Source: an uncultured Desulfuromonadales bacterium
GTDB taxonomy: Bacteria > Desulfobacterota > Desulfuromonadia > Desulfuromonadales > Geopsychrobacteraceae
DNA: 24,231 bases
Assembly (NCBI GenBank): GCA_947259685.1
Contig: CAMYNC010000064.1
Span: 1-24,231 of the forward strand
Reading direction: 5' to 3'
Below the pieces are notes generated by a model. The model was not told the DNA's origin, did no database searches, and was given only the letters and a program-made list of their open reading frames with translations. Positions 1-8,051 of this stretch are shown here, piece after piece. The stretch's first letter is position 1, and every line of letters starts with the position of its first letter. The position numbers were made by a program, and so were the translations under genes.

Positions 1-31
1 CTCTCGCAAGGTACAATGCCCTGCTTTGTAG

Positions 32-1222
32 CTATTTAATAACAGAAAGGTTTTGTGGCGGTGCCAAGCTGACCACCTTGTCATTATCGGTAACGGTAAC
101 GGTAGAGTTGATGACAGACCCCAGGCTGGCATTGGACGGGCTGGCCAAAGATACGGTGAAACTTTCGTCGCTTTCAATCGCCGAATCATCGGTAATGGCC
201 ACGCTGACCTGCTTGCTTGTTTCCCCGGGGCTAAATGCGATTGTCGTCCAGGCAACACCAGTGTAGTCCTCGTTCAGGATTGCAGAGTCCTGGAAGGTTC
301 CCCAGTTAACCTCTGCAGGGCTGGAACTGTCGCCGGATCGAGTGATGGTGAAAGTTGCAGTGCCGATTCCTTCATTAAAAGAATATGCTGGTGCGCTCCA
401 CTCAATGCTGCTAGCAGTAGGCGCAGGTTGTGGCGTCGGTTCTGGGGCCGGAGTCGGCTCTGGGGCCGGAGTCGAGGCTGTGTTGCCAGTGCCAGAAACA
501 GTCAGGTTGTCTATCCAAAAATGCCAGGTCGAATTATTGGAATTTGTATAATCACCGAAAGTAATAGCGTCGATATAATTTGTTGCAGCTGAGACTGGAG
601 AGTTGTTATTGACATTTGTGAAATGGAATAGCTCAACTCCGTCGACCCACATCCGATAAACACCTGTACTTGTGCCGGGTTTGGCACGAACAAAATGCAT
701 TTTGACCCGGCGCCAGACATTACCTCTTAAGTCAACTGAGTTGGTAGTTTTAACTGCACTGTAATTACATGAGGACTCAGCATAGTTGACGCCGTTTAGC
801 CTCAGGGCGCAGAGTGAATCCTGCTTATACATGAGTTTGGACATGGTGTTACTGCTATAGTCCATAATGAATGTGCTGTTATTCATACTGGGAGTTGCCA
901 TCGAACCAAATATTTTTACGAATTTCATCCCACCATTCATCTGGCCTTCTATTTTCGTATCGAATTCTATCCAGAGTTCCTGGGTATTGAATTGAGCAAG
1001 ATTTAATATCGCCTGGTTTCCCGGGGTGCCTTTGGCAGCATAAGTCAGTTTAATGGCTCTTGAATTACCCGTACCGCCATTAGAGGTGACCTGCCAGTTG
1101 TATCCTAAACTTAGGGCACCGGCAGAACCACCGTTAAAATCGTTTTGATAGAAAGTTGATGCAAGACCTGAGCTTGCAAAGAAAAGGGAAAGCGTGATTA
1201 GTAGCAGTAGTTGCTTACTCAT
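32..1222 (-). CDS. Secreted Calx-beta / concanavalin-like surface protein, possibly truncated
   Basis: 396 residues. A signal peptide is visible at residues 1-22 (hydrophobic core LLLLITLSLFF, small residues before the cut). Residues 23-245 look like a beta-sandwich, lectin or polysaccharide-lyase-like domain (FYQNDFN near the start, STWHFWIDNLTVSG at the end). Residues 250-270 are a Pro/Glu/Thr linker with APEPTP repeats. Residues 273-381 form a Calx-beta domain (FNEGIGTATFTITR, NEDYTG, ESDESFTVSL, VTVTDND). The C-terminus ends PPQNLSVIK, which resembles the first strand of a fibronectin III domain, so the protein may be cut short. The start is supported by AAGGAGT about 9 bases upstream. 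It is probably an extracellular or surface matrix protein, possibly binding polysaccharide. No catalytic residues were identified, so no enzymatic role is claimed. Confidence 0.8.
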   Translation of the reverse strand: MSKQLLLLITLSLFFASSGLASTFYQNDFNGGSAGALSLGYNWQVTSNGGTGNSRAIKLTYAAKGTPGNQAILNLAQFNTQELWIEFDTKIEGQMNGGMKFVKIFGSMATPSMNNSTFIMDYSSNTMSKLMYKQDSLCALRLNGVNYAESSCNYSAVKTTNSVDLRGNVWRRVKMHFVRAKPGTSTGVYRMWVDGVELFHFTNVNNNSPVSAATNYIDAITFGDYTNSNNSTWHFWIDNLTVSGTGNTASTPAPEPTPAPEPTPQPAPTASSIEWSAPAYSFNEGIGTATFTITRSGDSSSPAEVNWGTFQDSAILNEDYTGVAWTTIAFSPGETSKQVSVAITDDSAIESDESFTVSLASPSNASLGSVINSTVTVTDNDKVVSLAPPQNLSVIK

Positions 1223-1298
1223 TTTAAAATACTCCTTACTTATTCATTTGTAATTTTGGTTAGTTGCTTTTTAAAAACCTAGTCCATACTGGATTGGT

Positions 1299-1457
1299 CA
1301 TAAATGAAAAAAGCGCTCACTTCGTCGCCGAAGTGAGCGCTTTTTGAAACCATCCAGAGCCTGGAAGAATTGCGCTTCATCTTCTTCGGCAACCCGGCTA
1401 TCCTTGTTCAGGACCCGCAGCTTTGCGTCATCAGATTGCTCTGATTTTGCCCGTTCG
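1299..1457 (-). pseudogene. Unidentified coding-like remnant
   Basis: The minus strand has an open frame without a start codon. It reads TERAKSEQSDD, then AEEDEAQFFQALDGF, then runs through the terminator hairpin to a TGA near 1299. Its acidic, codon-regular composition looks like the tail of a decayed gene. I do not recognise the family. Chance openness cannot be excluded over such a short stretch. Confidence 0.2.
1308..1345. terminator. Perfect 17-bp hairpin, factor-independent terminator
   Basis: The arms at 1308-1324 and 1329-1345 are exact reverse complements (AAAAAGCGCTCACTTCG) around a 4-base loop. Each arm ends in an A or T run, so it can terminate transcription from either side. It lies just upstream of the minus-strand secreted-protein gene and would insulate it from minus-strand read-through from the IS-rich region. 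Confidence 0.75.
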
Positions 1458-1656
1458 GTAGATGTAAAGTATCTAATCTTTGTATATTTTCATCAATATA
1501 GCTTCTTACCTTTTGGGAAGCAAGAAAAAAAGAATCTTTTCTGATTTCAGCTTTAAGTAGCTACTGCCGGTGTCTACGAAGTGACAGTTGAAACTAGCCT
1601 ACACGAAATCGAGAGGGTGGTCTACAGCGATCGCCACTTCGTCATTAGTACGAAGT

Positions 1657-1679
1657 TGACCTCCCCCCGGCCTCTGGAC
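1657..1679 (-). repeat. Putative terminal inverted repeat of an IS3-family element
   Basis: On the plus strand this reads TGACCTCCCCCCGG followed by CCTCTGGAC. The TGA, then a C-run, then GGAC layout is typical of IS3-family ends. It lies about 105 bp beyond the transposase stop at 1786, where the downstream end of the element is expected. The opposite end was not found, so the element is truncated. Confidence 0.45.
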
Positions 1680-1785
1680 GGGGCAGAGCTCTTGGCTATG
1701 CAAAGGGCTCATGGCAGGCCATATTCAGACCTTAGGGGGCGTCGCCAATAGCGGACAGCAAATGCCCCGATACCGCTGTTGGCTC

Positions 1786-2114
1786 TTATCGATAATCCTG
1801 TTCAAAAACAGCATGCGATAAATAGCCCAACCTCTTCTGCAGCCGTTGTCTGTTGAATAAATTCTCGATGTGTTTTGTAATCTCCTGTATCGCCTCTTTT
1901 CTGGTGGCGTAGCAACGATGGTGAACCAATTCCTTTTTCAAAACCCCCCAAAAACTCTCTATCGGGAAATTGTCGTAGCAATTTCCCCTGCGATTCATTA
2001 ATGGCTGAATGTTAAACTGCGCGAACTAGCTGTGGTACTCCCTGGCACAGTATTGGCTGCCCCGATCTGAATGCCCTTTTTTTTTTTCGACCTAAGTTCA
2101 AACGCGTTAATAAC
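1786..2114 (-). pseudogene. IS3-family transposase (OrfB) remnant, frameshifted and with an internal stop
   Basis: Reading the minus strand from about 2076 gives GHSDRGSQYCAREYHS, a TAG stop at 2026-2028, then FAQFNIQP, then MNRRGNCYDN, PIESFWGVLKKELVHH, YATRKEAIQEI and NRQRLQKRLGYLS, ending in TAA at 1786-1788. These are the C-terminal motifs of the IS3/IS150 rve-type integrase core, including the HSDRGSQY segment with a catalytic Asp and the second ESFW block with a catalytic Glu. Upstream, the protein continues in another frame (VINAFELRSKKKK), with the shift at an 11-base A run (2077-2087). The first catalytic Asp region is absent, so the element cannot encode an active transposase. The extension beyond 2076 is less certain. 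Confidence 0.8.
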
Positions 2115-2374
2115 GCCGGGAGGACCGCCGAAATGATACGACGATATGTGCTCAAGGGCTGCACGAAAATATATGTGCGACAACAGCAACTTTAAATTTA
2201 ACCAGTTTGGACGTGGGAACAACGATCCGGCTGCGCTCTTTGGGGGTTGCCGGCAACGACCCCTCAGGTGTTTTATATGCAAGGCTGGATAATTGCTTTT
2301 GAAGCTTTGTCGAAAAAATTAACACCGAATTCGCTCGGCCCTCCAACCTTAATGAAAACAACCCGTTGACCTTG
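2088..2374. other. Stretch without an intact gene
   Basis: Between the IS3 remnant and the sigma-54 promoter no intact gene is visible. The minus-strand open frames here have no recognisable motif. A plus-strand open stretch at 2147-2302 resembles the end of a secreted beta-rich protein but has no clear start or anchor. This is probably gene debris. Confidence 0.4.
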
Positions 2375-2390
2375 AGGCACATTTATTGCT
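2374..2390 (+). promoter_or_regulatory. Candidate sigma-54 promoter for the PEP-CTERM gene
   Basis: The sequence GAGGCACATTTATTGCT matches the sigma-54 consensus TGGCAC-N5-TTGCW at almost every conserved position. GG (2376-2377) and GC (2388-2389) have the exact 10-base spacing. Predicted transcription start is about 2400-2401, giving a leader of about 53 bases before the GTG start at 2454. The linked PrsR gene encodes a sigma-54 activator. Confidence 0.65.
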
Positions 2391-2453
2391 AAAAAGTATT
2401 CAGCTTTATATGAATTAGGTCATTGTCATATTGATTGAATTAAGGAGGAGGCA

Positions 2454-3155
2454 GTGCGCACACAAGTTTTTTCTCTTATTGTGTTTTTGGTCCTGGCAAT
2501 AACGGGCTTGCCACAAAAAAGTGAAGCTCTGCCATCAGGGTCTTCACTCGTCGAACAGAATGGCCTTAACTGGCTTTCCCCGATATGGAGCCAGAACATC
2601 ACCTATTCGGACATGGTCAGTCGTTTGATGACCCCTGGCAGTGACTATTTTGGCCTTAGGGTTGCGACGACTTACGAAGTCGTCGGCATGCTCAACTCTT
2701 ATCCTCTACTGCATCCAGGCATTTCGGGTCCTTTTTCCATTGGCGCAGCGATTGACGATAGTCGAATATTTGGACCTGCGTTTGGGGTCATGGACCCCTT
2801 TTTCAATGAATTTGGCTGGTACGAACCCTTTGCGTTTCCTGGTGGCTATTCTCGGGAACTATCCGGGTACAGTTGGGATCCCGTACTTGAGAGGTTGATG
2901 GTTACCAACGTTGCGGAGTCCGATATTTATGGCGGTCTATTCTCAAGCGACCACTATGAGATTGTTGTCGCTACCTTTGACACTTCAATAATAGGTGAAT
3001 CTCCTTTGACTGGCACTTATCTGGTTGCGCCGGTCCCCGAACCGGCAACGCTATTTCTGGTGGCTGGCGGCATAGCCATACTAGCCCTTTGGCGTCGTCG
3101 CAACAAACAAAAGGCTTTAAGGCCGCTATCTTCTAATGAAGCAACTATGCACTGA
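2454..3155 (+). CDS. PEP-CTERM sorting-domain secreted protein
   Basis: 233 residues. A GTG start follows a strong AAGGAGG site (2442-2448). Residues 1-25 form a signal peptide ending KSEA. Residues 26-190 are a compact secreted region with many aromatic residues and no family I recognise. Residues 194-216 are a classic PEP-CTERM signal: VPEPATL, a hydrophobic helix (FLVAGGIAILALW), then RRR. The tail after the arginines (NKQK to TMH) is about 17 residues, longer than is common. Such proteins are exported and processed by an exosortase as exopolysaccharide is made, but none is encoded in this window. IS remnants flank the gene. A sigma-54 promoter candidate upstream suggests control by PrsR. 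Confidence 0.85.
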   Translation: MRTQVFSLIVFLVLAITGLPQKSEALPSGSSLVEQNGLNWLSPIWSQNITYSDMVSRLMTPGSDYFGLRVATTYEVVGMLNSYPLLHPGISGPFSIGAAIDDSRIFGPAFGVMDPFFNEFGWYEPFAFPGGYSRELSGYSWDPVLERLMVTNVAESDIYGGLFSSDHYEIVVATFDTSIIGESPLTGTYLVAPVPEPATLFLVAGGIAILALWRRRNKQKALRPLSSNEATMH

Positions 3156-3196
3156 AAGTGTATAGGTTTGGTCGGGCCTGAAATTCCCTCATCGAA

Positions 3197-3396
3197 CTAA
3201 AAGATATCTTTATCATTGGCTGAGGATTTATGCCGATTGAGGTATTTCTCAACCATGTCTTCGGTGATGTTTTCGGTGCTCCAAGCGCCATTGCCTACAG
3301 TCCACAAATGTTTGCCCCAGTAGCGTCGATGTGATTCGGCATATCCATCTGCAAACACCCACCATCTTTGCCCTTTTAGCCTCCTGACCAAGTTGC
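3197..3396 (-). pseudogene. IS200/IS605-family transposase TnpA, C-terminal remnant
   Basis: The minus-strand frame reads SNLVRRLKGQ, then HRRYWGKHLWTVGNGAWSTEN, then ITEDMVEKYLNRH. This matches the C-terminal half of Y1-type TnpA transposases: the KRYWG.H.W segment followed by a helix with the VxxYL tyrosine, expected to be the nucleophile. The N-terminal part with the HUH motif is missing because another remnant abuts at 3397. The usual GYG/GYF after W..G reads GNG here, a further sign of decay. Remnant length is about 65 residues compared with about 130-150 for the intact family. Confidence 0.75.
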
Positions 3397-3517
3397 TTAT
3401 CGACAGCGATATTCGATATTCAGCTCGCGGGACAGGGCATCAACGGATTCCCCTCGTAGCATATGCAGGACAACCTGCGCAGCACCACAACTAATTAAGA
3501 TCGTATTTATTCAGCAT
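3397..3517 (-). pseudogene. Transposase helix-turn-helix (OrfA-like) N-terminal remnant
   Basis: The minus strand from 3517 reads MLNKYDLN. After an apparent frameshift it continues as AQVVLHMLRGESVDALSREL and NI, ending at a TAA (3397-3399). The VVL.MLRGES.D.LSREL pattern is typical of the DNA-binding N-terminus of IS3-group OrfA-type proteins. It is broken by the frameshift and lost after about 35 residues, then joined directly to the IS200-type remnant, indicating nested insertions or deletion. Family assignment rests on one short motif. Confidence 0.5.
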
Positions 3518-3730
3518 AATTATCGCTCGCAGGACATTGCTCTTTTGAGCTGGTGATGTTAAATCTTCGTACCGACCATTTGTTGGTAAAATCCCTCTTT
3601 GTAAGGTCTTAATTTCAAAGCTTTGGTGACCTCGCTGTCACTTAAGGGAAAATCTGACAATTTAATTTGAAGTGATGTAGATTCTTTGACGACTGGTAAG
3701 CAGCGGTACCTACAGTTAGGTTCAGATATA
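3518..3730. other. Intergenic stretch upstream of the glycosyltransferase remnant
   Basis: No coding sequence, hairpin or confident promoter is seen. A TATAAT string at 3726-3731 overlaps the ATG at 3731 and so cannot be its -10 box. No GG-N10-GC sigma-54 signature was found here. Confidence 0.4.
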
Positions 3731-4761
3731 ATGCTTCGTGTATGCCACGTAATTTCTGGGGATTTATGGGCGGGCGCAGAGGTGATGGCATTTCAACTTT
3801 TGAAAAGCCTTGCTAAGCAGCCAGACGTGAAGCTTATGGTTGTTCTTTTGAACGAAGGGCGACTTGCTGATAAGCTACGGAATCAAGGTATTCAAGTCAA
3901 CGTTTTTCATGAAAATCAACACTCTTTTTGCGGCCTTTCCTTGAAAAGCTTTTGGTTTATGTTGCGACGCGGTTGGGTAAAAAAGTCCCCCTTGTGACAA
4001 CCCAGCATGGGCTGCCGGAGGATAGTAAAGAGCAAACCTTCTCGAAATCTCTCATCTCCGGTTTAAATATGTGGGTAATGGCGAAAGCGTTTGATAAAGT
4101 TATCGCTGTTTCCAATAGCTTAAAGAGTTTTTTTATTGATCAACACGGGTTTGACTGCCACAAAGTTATCGTTATCCGGAACGGCATTGAAATAATTGGT
4201 ATTGACGGTGTCATCGATGCCAACGACTCTTTTACAGTGGGTTCTTCGGGGCGGCTTTTCCCGGTGAAAGATTTTTTCATGCTGGTTGAAATTGCTAGAC
4301 TGCTTTCATCGCATGAAGAAATCGCATTTACTTTGGCTGGGGAGGGACCTGAAAGAGAAGTTCTGGAGAATGGCATTGAGGCGTATGATTTAGGCGAGAG
4401 AGTTAATCTCAGGGGGCATTTGGATGATATGCATGGGTTTTATTCTGACTTGTCCGTCTACCTGAATACTTCTTTGCACGAAGGGATCCCGATGGCGATT
4501 CTTGAGGCTATGGCCCACGGCCTGCCGATTATTGCTCCGAAAGTAGGTGGCATTCCAGAAATTATAAATGATGGCGTTGAAGGGTTCTTGATTGAAGGAC
4601 GCAACCCAGCTGATTTTGCCGAAAAATGTCTTCTGCTTTCCCAGGATCAAGCCCTCCGTCAAAAAATGTCCATGGCCGCACATGAGAGGGTTTTGCGGGA
4701 ATTTTCCGCAGCGAAGATGGCTGATAGTTACTTACAGTGCTATCGTGATTTAGCAAGTTGA
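3731..4761 (+). pseudogene. Family 4 glycosyltransferase broken by frameshift and apparent internal deletion
   Basis: The ATG at 3731 begins MLRVCHVISGDLWAGAEVMA, the N-terminal Rossmann half of GT4 enzymes (GG/AGAE sugar-acceptor loop). That frame runs to NVFHENQHSF near 3928 and then goes out of register to a stop at 3997. The second half resumes in another frame (RPFLEKLLVYVATRLGKK, VTTQHGLPE) and carries the GT1-type donor domain: SSGRL.PVKDF, LAGEGPER, and the EGIPMAILE motif with both conserved glutamates, ending at 4761. Joining the frames gives about 340 residues and lacks the usual segment of about 30 residues with the D-V-I-H-T-H-type motif. A separately translated C-terminal half is conceivable but unlikely to be active. 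It was probably an exopolysaccharide glycosyltransferase partnered with the GT2 downstream. Confidence 0.75.
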
Positions 4762-4800
4762 TACTAGAATTAGAGTCTTTCTCCGGAGGAATGGTTCGTC

Positions 4801-5931
4801 ATGACTGTTATTTTTTGGGCATCCATTTTTTTCATCCTTTTTGCCTATTTCGGTTATCCTTTTTCACTAATTTTGTTAACCAAATTGCGTTCCAAGGAAG
4901 TTCATAAAGTCGATTTTAGCCCTTCGCTGACCTTGATTATTACCGCCTGTAATGAAGGAAAACGGATCAGGGAAAAGTTGGACAATACTCTTGAAATTAT
5001 TTATCCCACAGGTTTATTACAGGTTCTTGTTGCCTCTGATGGTTCAACAGATGAAACCAATGCGATTGTTCAGGAATATGCTGAGCGAGGGATTAAGTTG
5101 CTGGCTTTTCCTGAGCGGCAGGGTAAAGAGAACGCTCAAAAGCGTGCGGTCCCGCATGCCACCGGCGATGTCATCGTCTTTTCCGATGTCGCGACCCGCA
5201 TTGAGTCTGATGGCTTGAGGCAGATCGCCGCCAATTTCGCGGACTCATCGATCGGCTGCGTCAGTAGTGTTGATCGAGTGATCGGCGAGGATGGCAAACC
5301 TTGTGGTGAAGGTGCTTATGTACGCTATGAAATGTGGTTGCGCCAGTTGGAATCAAGAGTGTCGTCGCTGGTTGGGTTGAGCGGATCTTTTTTTGCCGCC
5401 AGAAAAGAGGTTTGCCAGGACTTCTCCGGGGATATGCAAAGTGATTTCCGGACAGTACTAAACAGTATGAAAATGGGATTGCGCGGTGTCAGCGACCCCG
5501 ATGCGATTGGCTTCTATCCTGATGTTGCTGATAATACAAAAGAGTTTAATAGAAAAGTTCGTACGGTATTACGTGGGCAGACGGTCTTTTTTAAAAACTT
5601 GGAATTTCTCAATATTACTCGTTACGGCCTGTTCTCCTATTTGTATCTTTGCCATAAACTTCTGCGCTGGCTGGTTCCGTTCTTTATGCTCTTTGCTCTG
5701 CTGAGTAATTTCGTGCTGGCATTTTTCTCTTCAAGTTATTTTCTGCTGTTGAGCCTTCATCTCGCTTTTTATGCCCTGGCGTTGGCAGGTTGGCTTCGTC
5801 CGCAATTGCTGGTTAAGCCGCATGTCAAGATTCCCCTCTACTTTCTGACTGTCAATGCCGCCATACTCGTGGCATGGGTAAGTTATTTGCGAGGGAACCG
5901 CATGGTTATGTGGACACCCTCGAGCCGTTAA
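4801..5931 (+). CDS. Membrane-anchored family 2 glycosyltransferase
   Basis: 376 residues. One N-terminal membrane segment (about residues 3-26) is followed by a GT-A fold: LIITACNEGKRI (about 50-60), VASDGSTDET with Asp80, a SD pair with Asp129 in the DxD position, GDMQSDF with Asp211/Asp215 as catalytic-base candidates, and KVRTVLRGQ in the place of the Q/RxxRW block. Two or three membrane helices close the protein (about 285-365). It probably transfers a sugar from a nucleotide donor during exopolysaccharide assembly at the inner membrane. An SD sequence CGGAGGA lies 10 bases before the ATG. It is 40 bp after the broken GT4 and 10 bp before prsK, so it is likely co-transcribed with the sensor kinase. 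Confidence 0.85.
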   Translation: MTVIFWASIFFILFAYFGYPFSLILLTKLRSKEVHKVDFSPSLTLIITACNEGKRIREKLDNTLEIIYPTGLLQVLVASDGSTDETNAIVQEYAERGIKLLAFPERQGKENAQKRAVPHATGDVIVFSDVATRIESDGLRQIAANFADSSIGCVSSVDRVIGEDGKPCGEGAYVRYEMWLRQLESRVSSLVGLSGSFFAARKEVCQDFSGDMQSDFRTVLNSMKMGLRGVSDPDAIGFYPDVADNTKEFNRKVRTVLRGQTVFFKNLEFLNITRYGLFSYLYLCHKLLRWLVPFFMLFALLSNFVLAFFSSSYFLLLSLHLAFYALALAGWLRPQLLVKPHVKIPLYFLTVNAAILVAWVSYLRGNRMVMWTPSSR

Positions 5932-5941
5932 TGCGTTTGAA

Positions 5942-7996
5942 ATGAGCTATCAGATCTTTTCCTGGATTTCTGTAGTCGCATCTTTGTTGGTCGGGTTGAT
6001 TATTGCTTTTCGCCGACCTTATAAGCTGGGGACTTATTTCTTATGCAGTTCTCTGGTTGCGACCAGTATCCTCACCTTGTTTCAACTCTATGCTCTCGGA
6101 AATTCCGATGGGTTTGCCTCTCGAATCAAGTTGGCTGCTATTTTTGAGGGCTTGATGGCCGTTCTTTGTTACGGCTACGCTAAATTCGCTTTTAGAGAGA
6201 ATAAGTTTGAAAATTTAGGAATTGGTTTTTGCGTGACTTTTGTGGCTGCGTTGCTATTGCTTGTCTACGTATTCTTTGTGCCGGTCGATAATCTGGTTTT
6301 ATTCCCTGATTTTAACGAAGATCATATGGTGTTCTTGACAAGGCAGGGCTTTGTTTTTTATTTGGTTTTGATGTTTTTTCTAGTTTTTGCCCTGGTTCAG
6401 TTAGAGAGAACTCTTGCTGCACTTCATCAGCTCCAGCGCTATCAGATTAAGATGGAAATCATGGGTAGTGGCTTGCTCATGATGGCCTTTGCTCTGTATT
6501 ATAGTCAAAGTTTATTATACCGCTCGATCAATATGAACCTTATTCATGTAAGGTCCATCGTTATTATAGTTTCTGTCGGATTATTGCTTTATTCTCGGGT
6601 GTTTCGAGGAAAAGATAATGATTTAGCTTTATCTCGAGGGATTGCTTACCGTTCTTTTGTACTATTGATTATTGGTGGTTATCTTATTTTGCTTGGCCTG
6701 GTCGGTGAGGGGCTCAAATACTTTAATTTTAGGGACTACAAAAACCTTTACTATCTTCTACTGTTAATTAGCCCCATTATACTTTTTCCAATTTTATTGT
6801 CGGAAAACCTTAGACGGAAAGTAAAGGTTTTTCTAGATAAGAACTTTTACCAGAGCAAATATGACTACCGTGAAAAGTGTGGCGATTTCGCAAAATTGTT
6901 ATCAACAGCAGCTTCTTCATCAGAAATTCAAATTTCAATTCTAAAGTTTTTCTGCGATACCTTTGCTTGTAAGGGGGCAGCTTTTTACTTAATTGATTCA
7001 GAAACTGCGACATATATCAATACGACCTATTTTAAATTTCGCCGTGACTGGCGACCCTTCACCCAGGATGATGCCCTGATTTGTAAAATGTCGCAAAGAG
7101 ATTGGATTATTAATCTCAAGCAGGATAATTCTGAATTCGCCGACACTTTGATTATAACTCTTGTCGAGGTTGGGGCATTTTTGGTTATTCCGCTGTTTTT
7201 TGATGAAGAGCTCACCGGCTTTGTTGTGCTGGGGGAACAAATCAATACCGGGGAAGAACTTACCTACGAAGATTATGATTTGCTGCGCTTGCTCGCCAGG
7301 CAGACGATTGCAACGGTGCATGGGCTACGCTTGTCAGAGCAACTGTCCACGACTCGCGAACTGGCCGCAATTGGTAAAGTATCCACTTTTGTATTGCACG
7401 ATTTGAAAAACCAGGTATCAGGTCTTTCCCTGCTGTTAGATAACGCGGCTGAGTATATTCATGATCCGGAGTTCCAACGGGATATGCTGGAAACAGTACG
7501 GAATACTGTGGGGGACATGAAGGGCCTGATTTTCCGTTTGAAAAATCTCAAAGAAAAACCTCAGTTGATCATTGCTCCAACCGATTTAAAAAAGATTGTT
7601 GATGATGCCATCCTGACCTCTGGTGGACAGATCCATGTGCAGGGTGAAACCGTTCAGCTTGCAGCCGATGAAGAAGAAATCTATAAGGTTGTCTTGAATT
7701 TACTTCTGAACGCAGTAGAAGCATCCAGTGGCGAAGGGGCTGTTCAGGTTGAATATGGCTGTCGTGAGGATCAGGCCTTTATTGAGGTCACTGATCAGGG
7801 CTGTGGGATGGCGCGTGAATTCATTGAAGAAAAACTCTTTAAACCATTTGCCACGACCAAGAAACATGGTTTTGGAATCGGGCTTTATCAGTGCAAGCAG
7901 ATCATCGAGTCGCATCTCGGCAGTATTTCTGTTAAGAGCCAGGAAGGACAGGGGACTACGTTTACGATATTATTGCCGCTGGCTTTGGAAACCTAA
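5942..7996 (+). CDS. prsK: PEP-CTERM system membrane sensor histidine kinase PrsK
   Basis: 684 residues. About eight hydrophobic segments occupy residues 1-300. A GAF-like sensor domain follows (about 325-460), then the dimerisation/phosphoacceptor helix VSTFVLHDLKNQ with the predicted phosphohistidine at residue 486. The catalytic domain has an N-box (LLLNAVEAS, Asn590), G1 (VTDQGCGM), an F-box (FKPFATTKKHG) and G2 (GFGIGLYQCKQII). This layout and the HDLKNQ box are characteristic of PrsK, the kinase paired with PrsR in exosortase/PEP-CTERM genomes. It should sense an unknown signal and phosphorylate PrsR at the inner membrane. The ATG follows the GT2 stop by 10 bp with little SD sequence, suggesting translational coupling. 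Confidence 0.9.
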   Translation: MSYQIFSWISVVASLLVGLIIAFRRPYKLGTYFLCSSLVATSILTLFQLYALGNSDGFASRIKLAAIFEGLMAVLCYGYAKFAFRENKFENLGIGFCVTFVAALLLLVYVFFVPVDNLVLFPDFNEDHMVFLTRQGFVFYLVLMFFLVFALVQLERTLAALHQLQRYQIKMEIMGSGLLMMAFALYYSQSLLYRSINMNLIHVRSIVIIVSVGLLLYSRVFRGKDNDLALSRGIAYRSFVLLIIGGYLILLGLVGEGLKYFNFRDYKNLYYLLLLISPIILFPILLSENLRRKVKVFLDKNFYQSKYDYREKCGDFAKLLSTAASSSEIQISILKFFCDTFACKGAAFYLIDSETATYINTTYFKFRRDWRPFTQDDALICKMSQRDWIINLKQDNSEFADTLIITLVEVGAFLVIPLFFDEELTGFVVLGEQINTGEELTYEDYDLLRLLARQTIATVHGLRLSEQLSTTRELAAIGKVSTFVLHDLKNQVSGLSLLLDNAAEYIHDPEFQRDMLETVRNTVGDMKGLIFRLKNLKEKPQLIIAPTDLKKIVDDAILTSGGQIHVQGETVQLAADEEEIYKVVLNLLLNAVEASSGEGAVQVEYGCREDQAFIEVTDQGCGMAREFIEEKLFKPFATTKKHGFGIGLYQCKQIIESHLGSISVKSQEGQGTTFTILLPLALET

Positions 7997-8051
7997 GCTT
8001 TTGGAATTGTAAAAGCTGTCAACTGCTGGGTCGAGCGACTGATTTATTGCT

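Noticed and set aside
1266..1279. GG-N10-GC on the minus strand upstream of the Calx-beta gene as a sigma-54 promoter
   Set aside because: Only the two dinucleotides match. The rest is an A/T run unlike TGGCAC and TTGC.
1555..1750. Plus-strand open stretch of about 65 codons
   Set aside because: It has no start codon or recognisable motif and overlaps the IS end and IS non-coding tail; probably chance.
3726..3731. TATAAT as a -10 box
   Set aside because: It overlaps the ATG of the glycosyltransferase remnant, and no -35 hexamer lies at proper distance.
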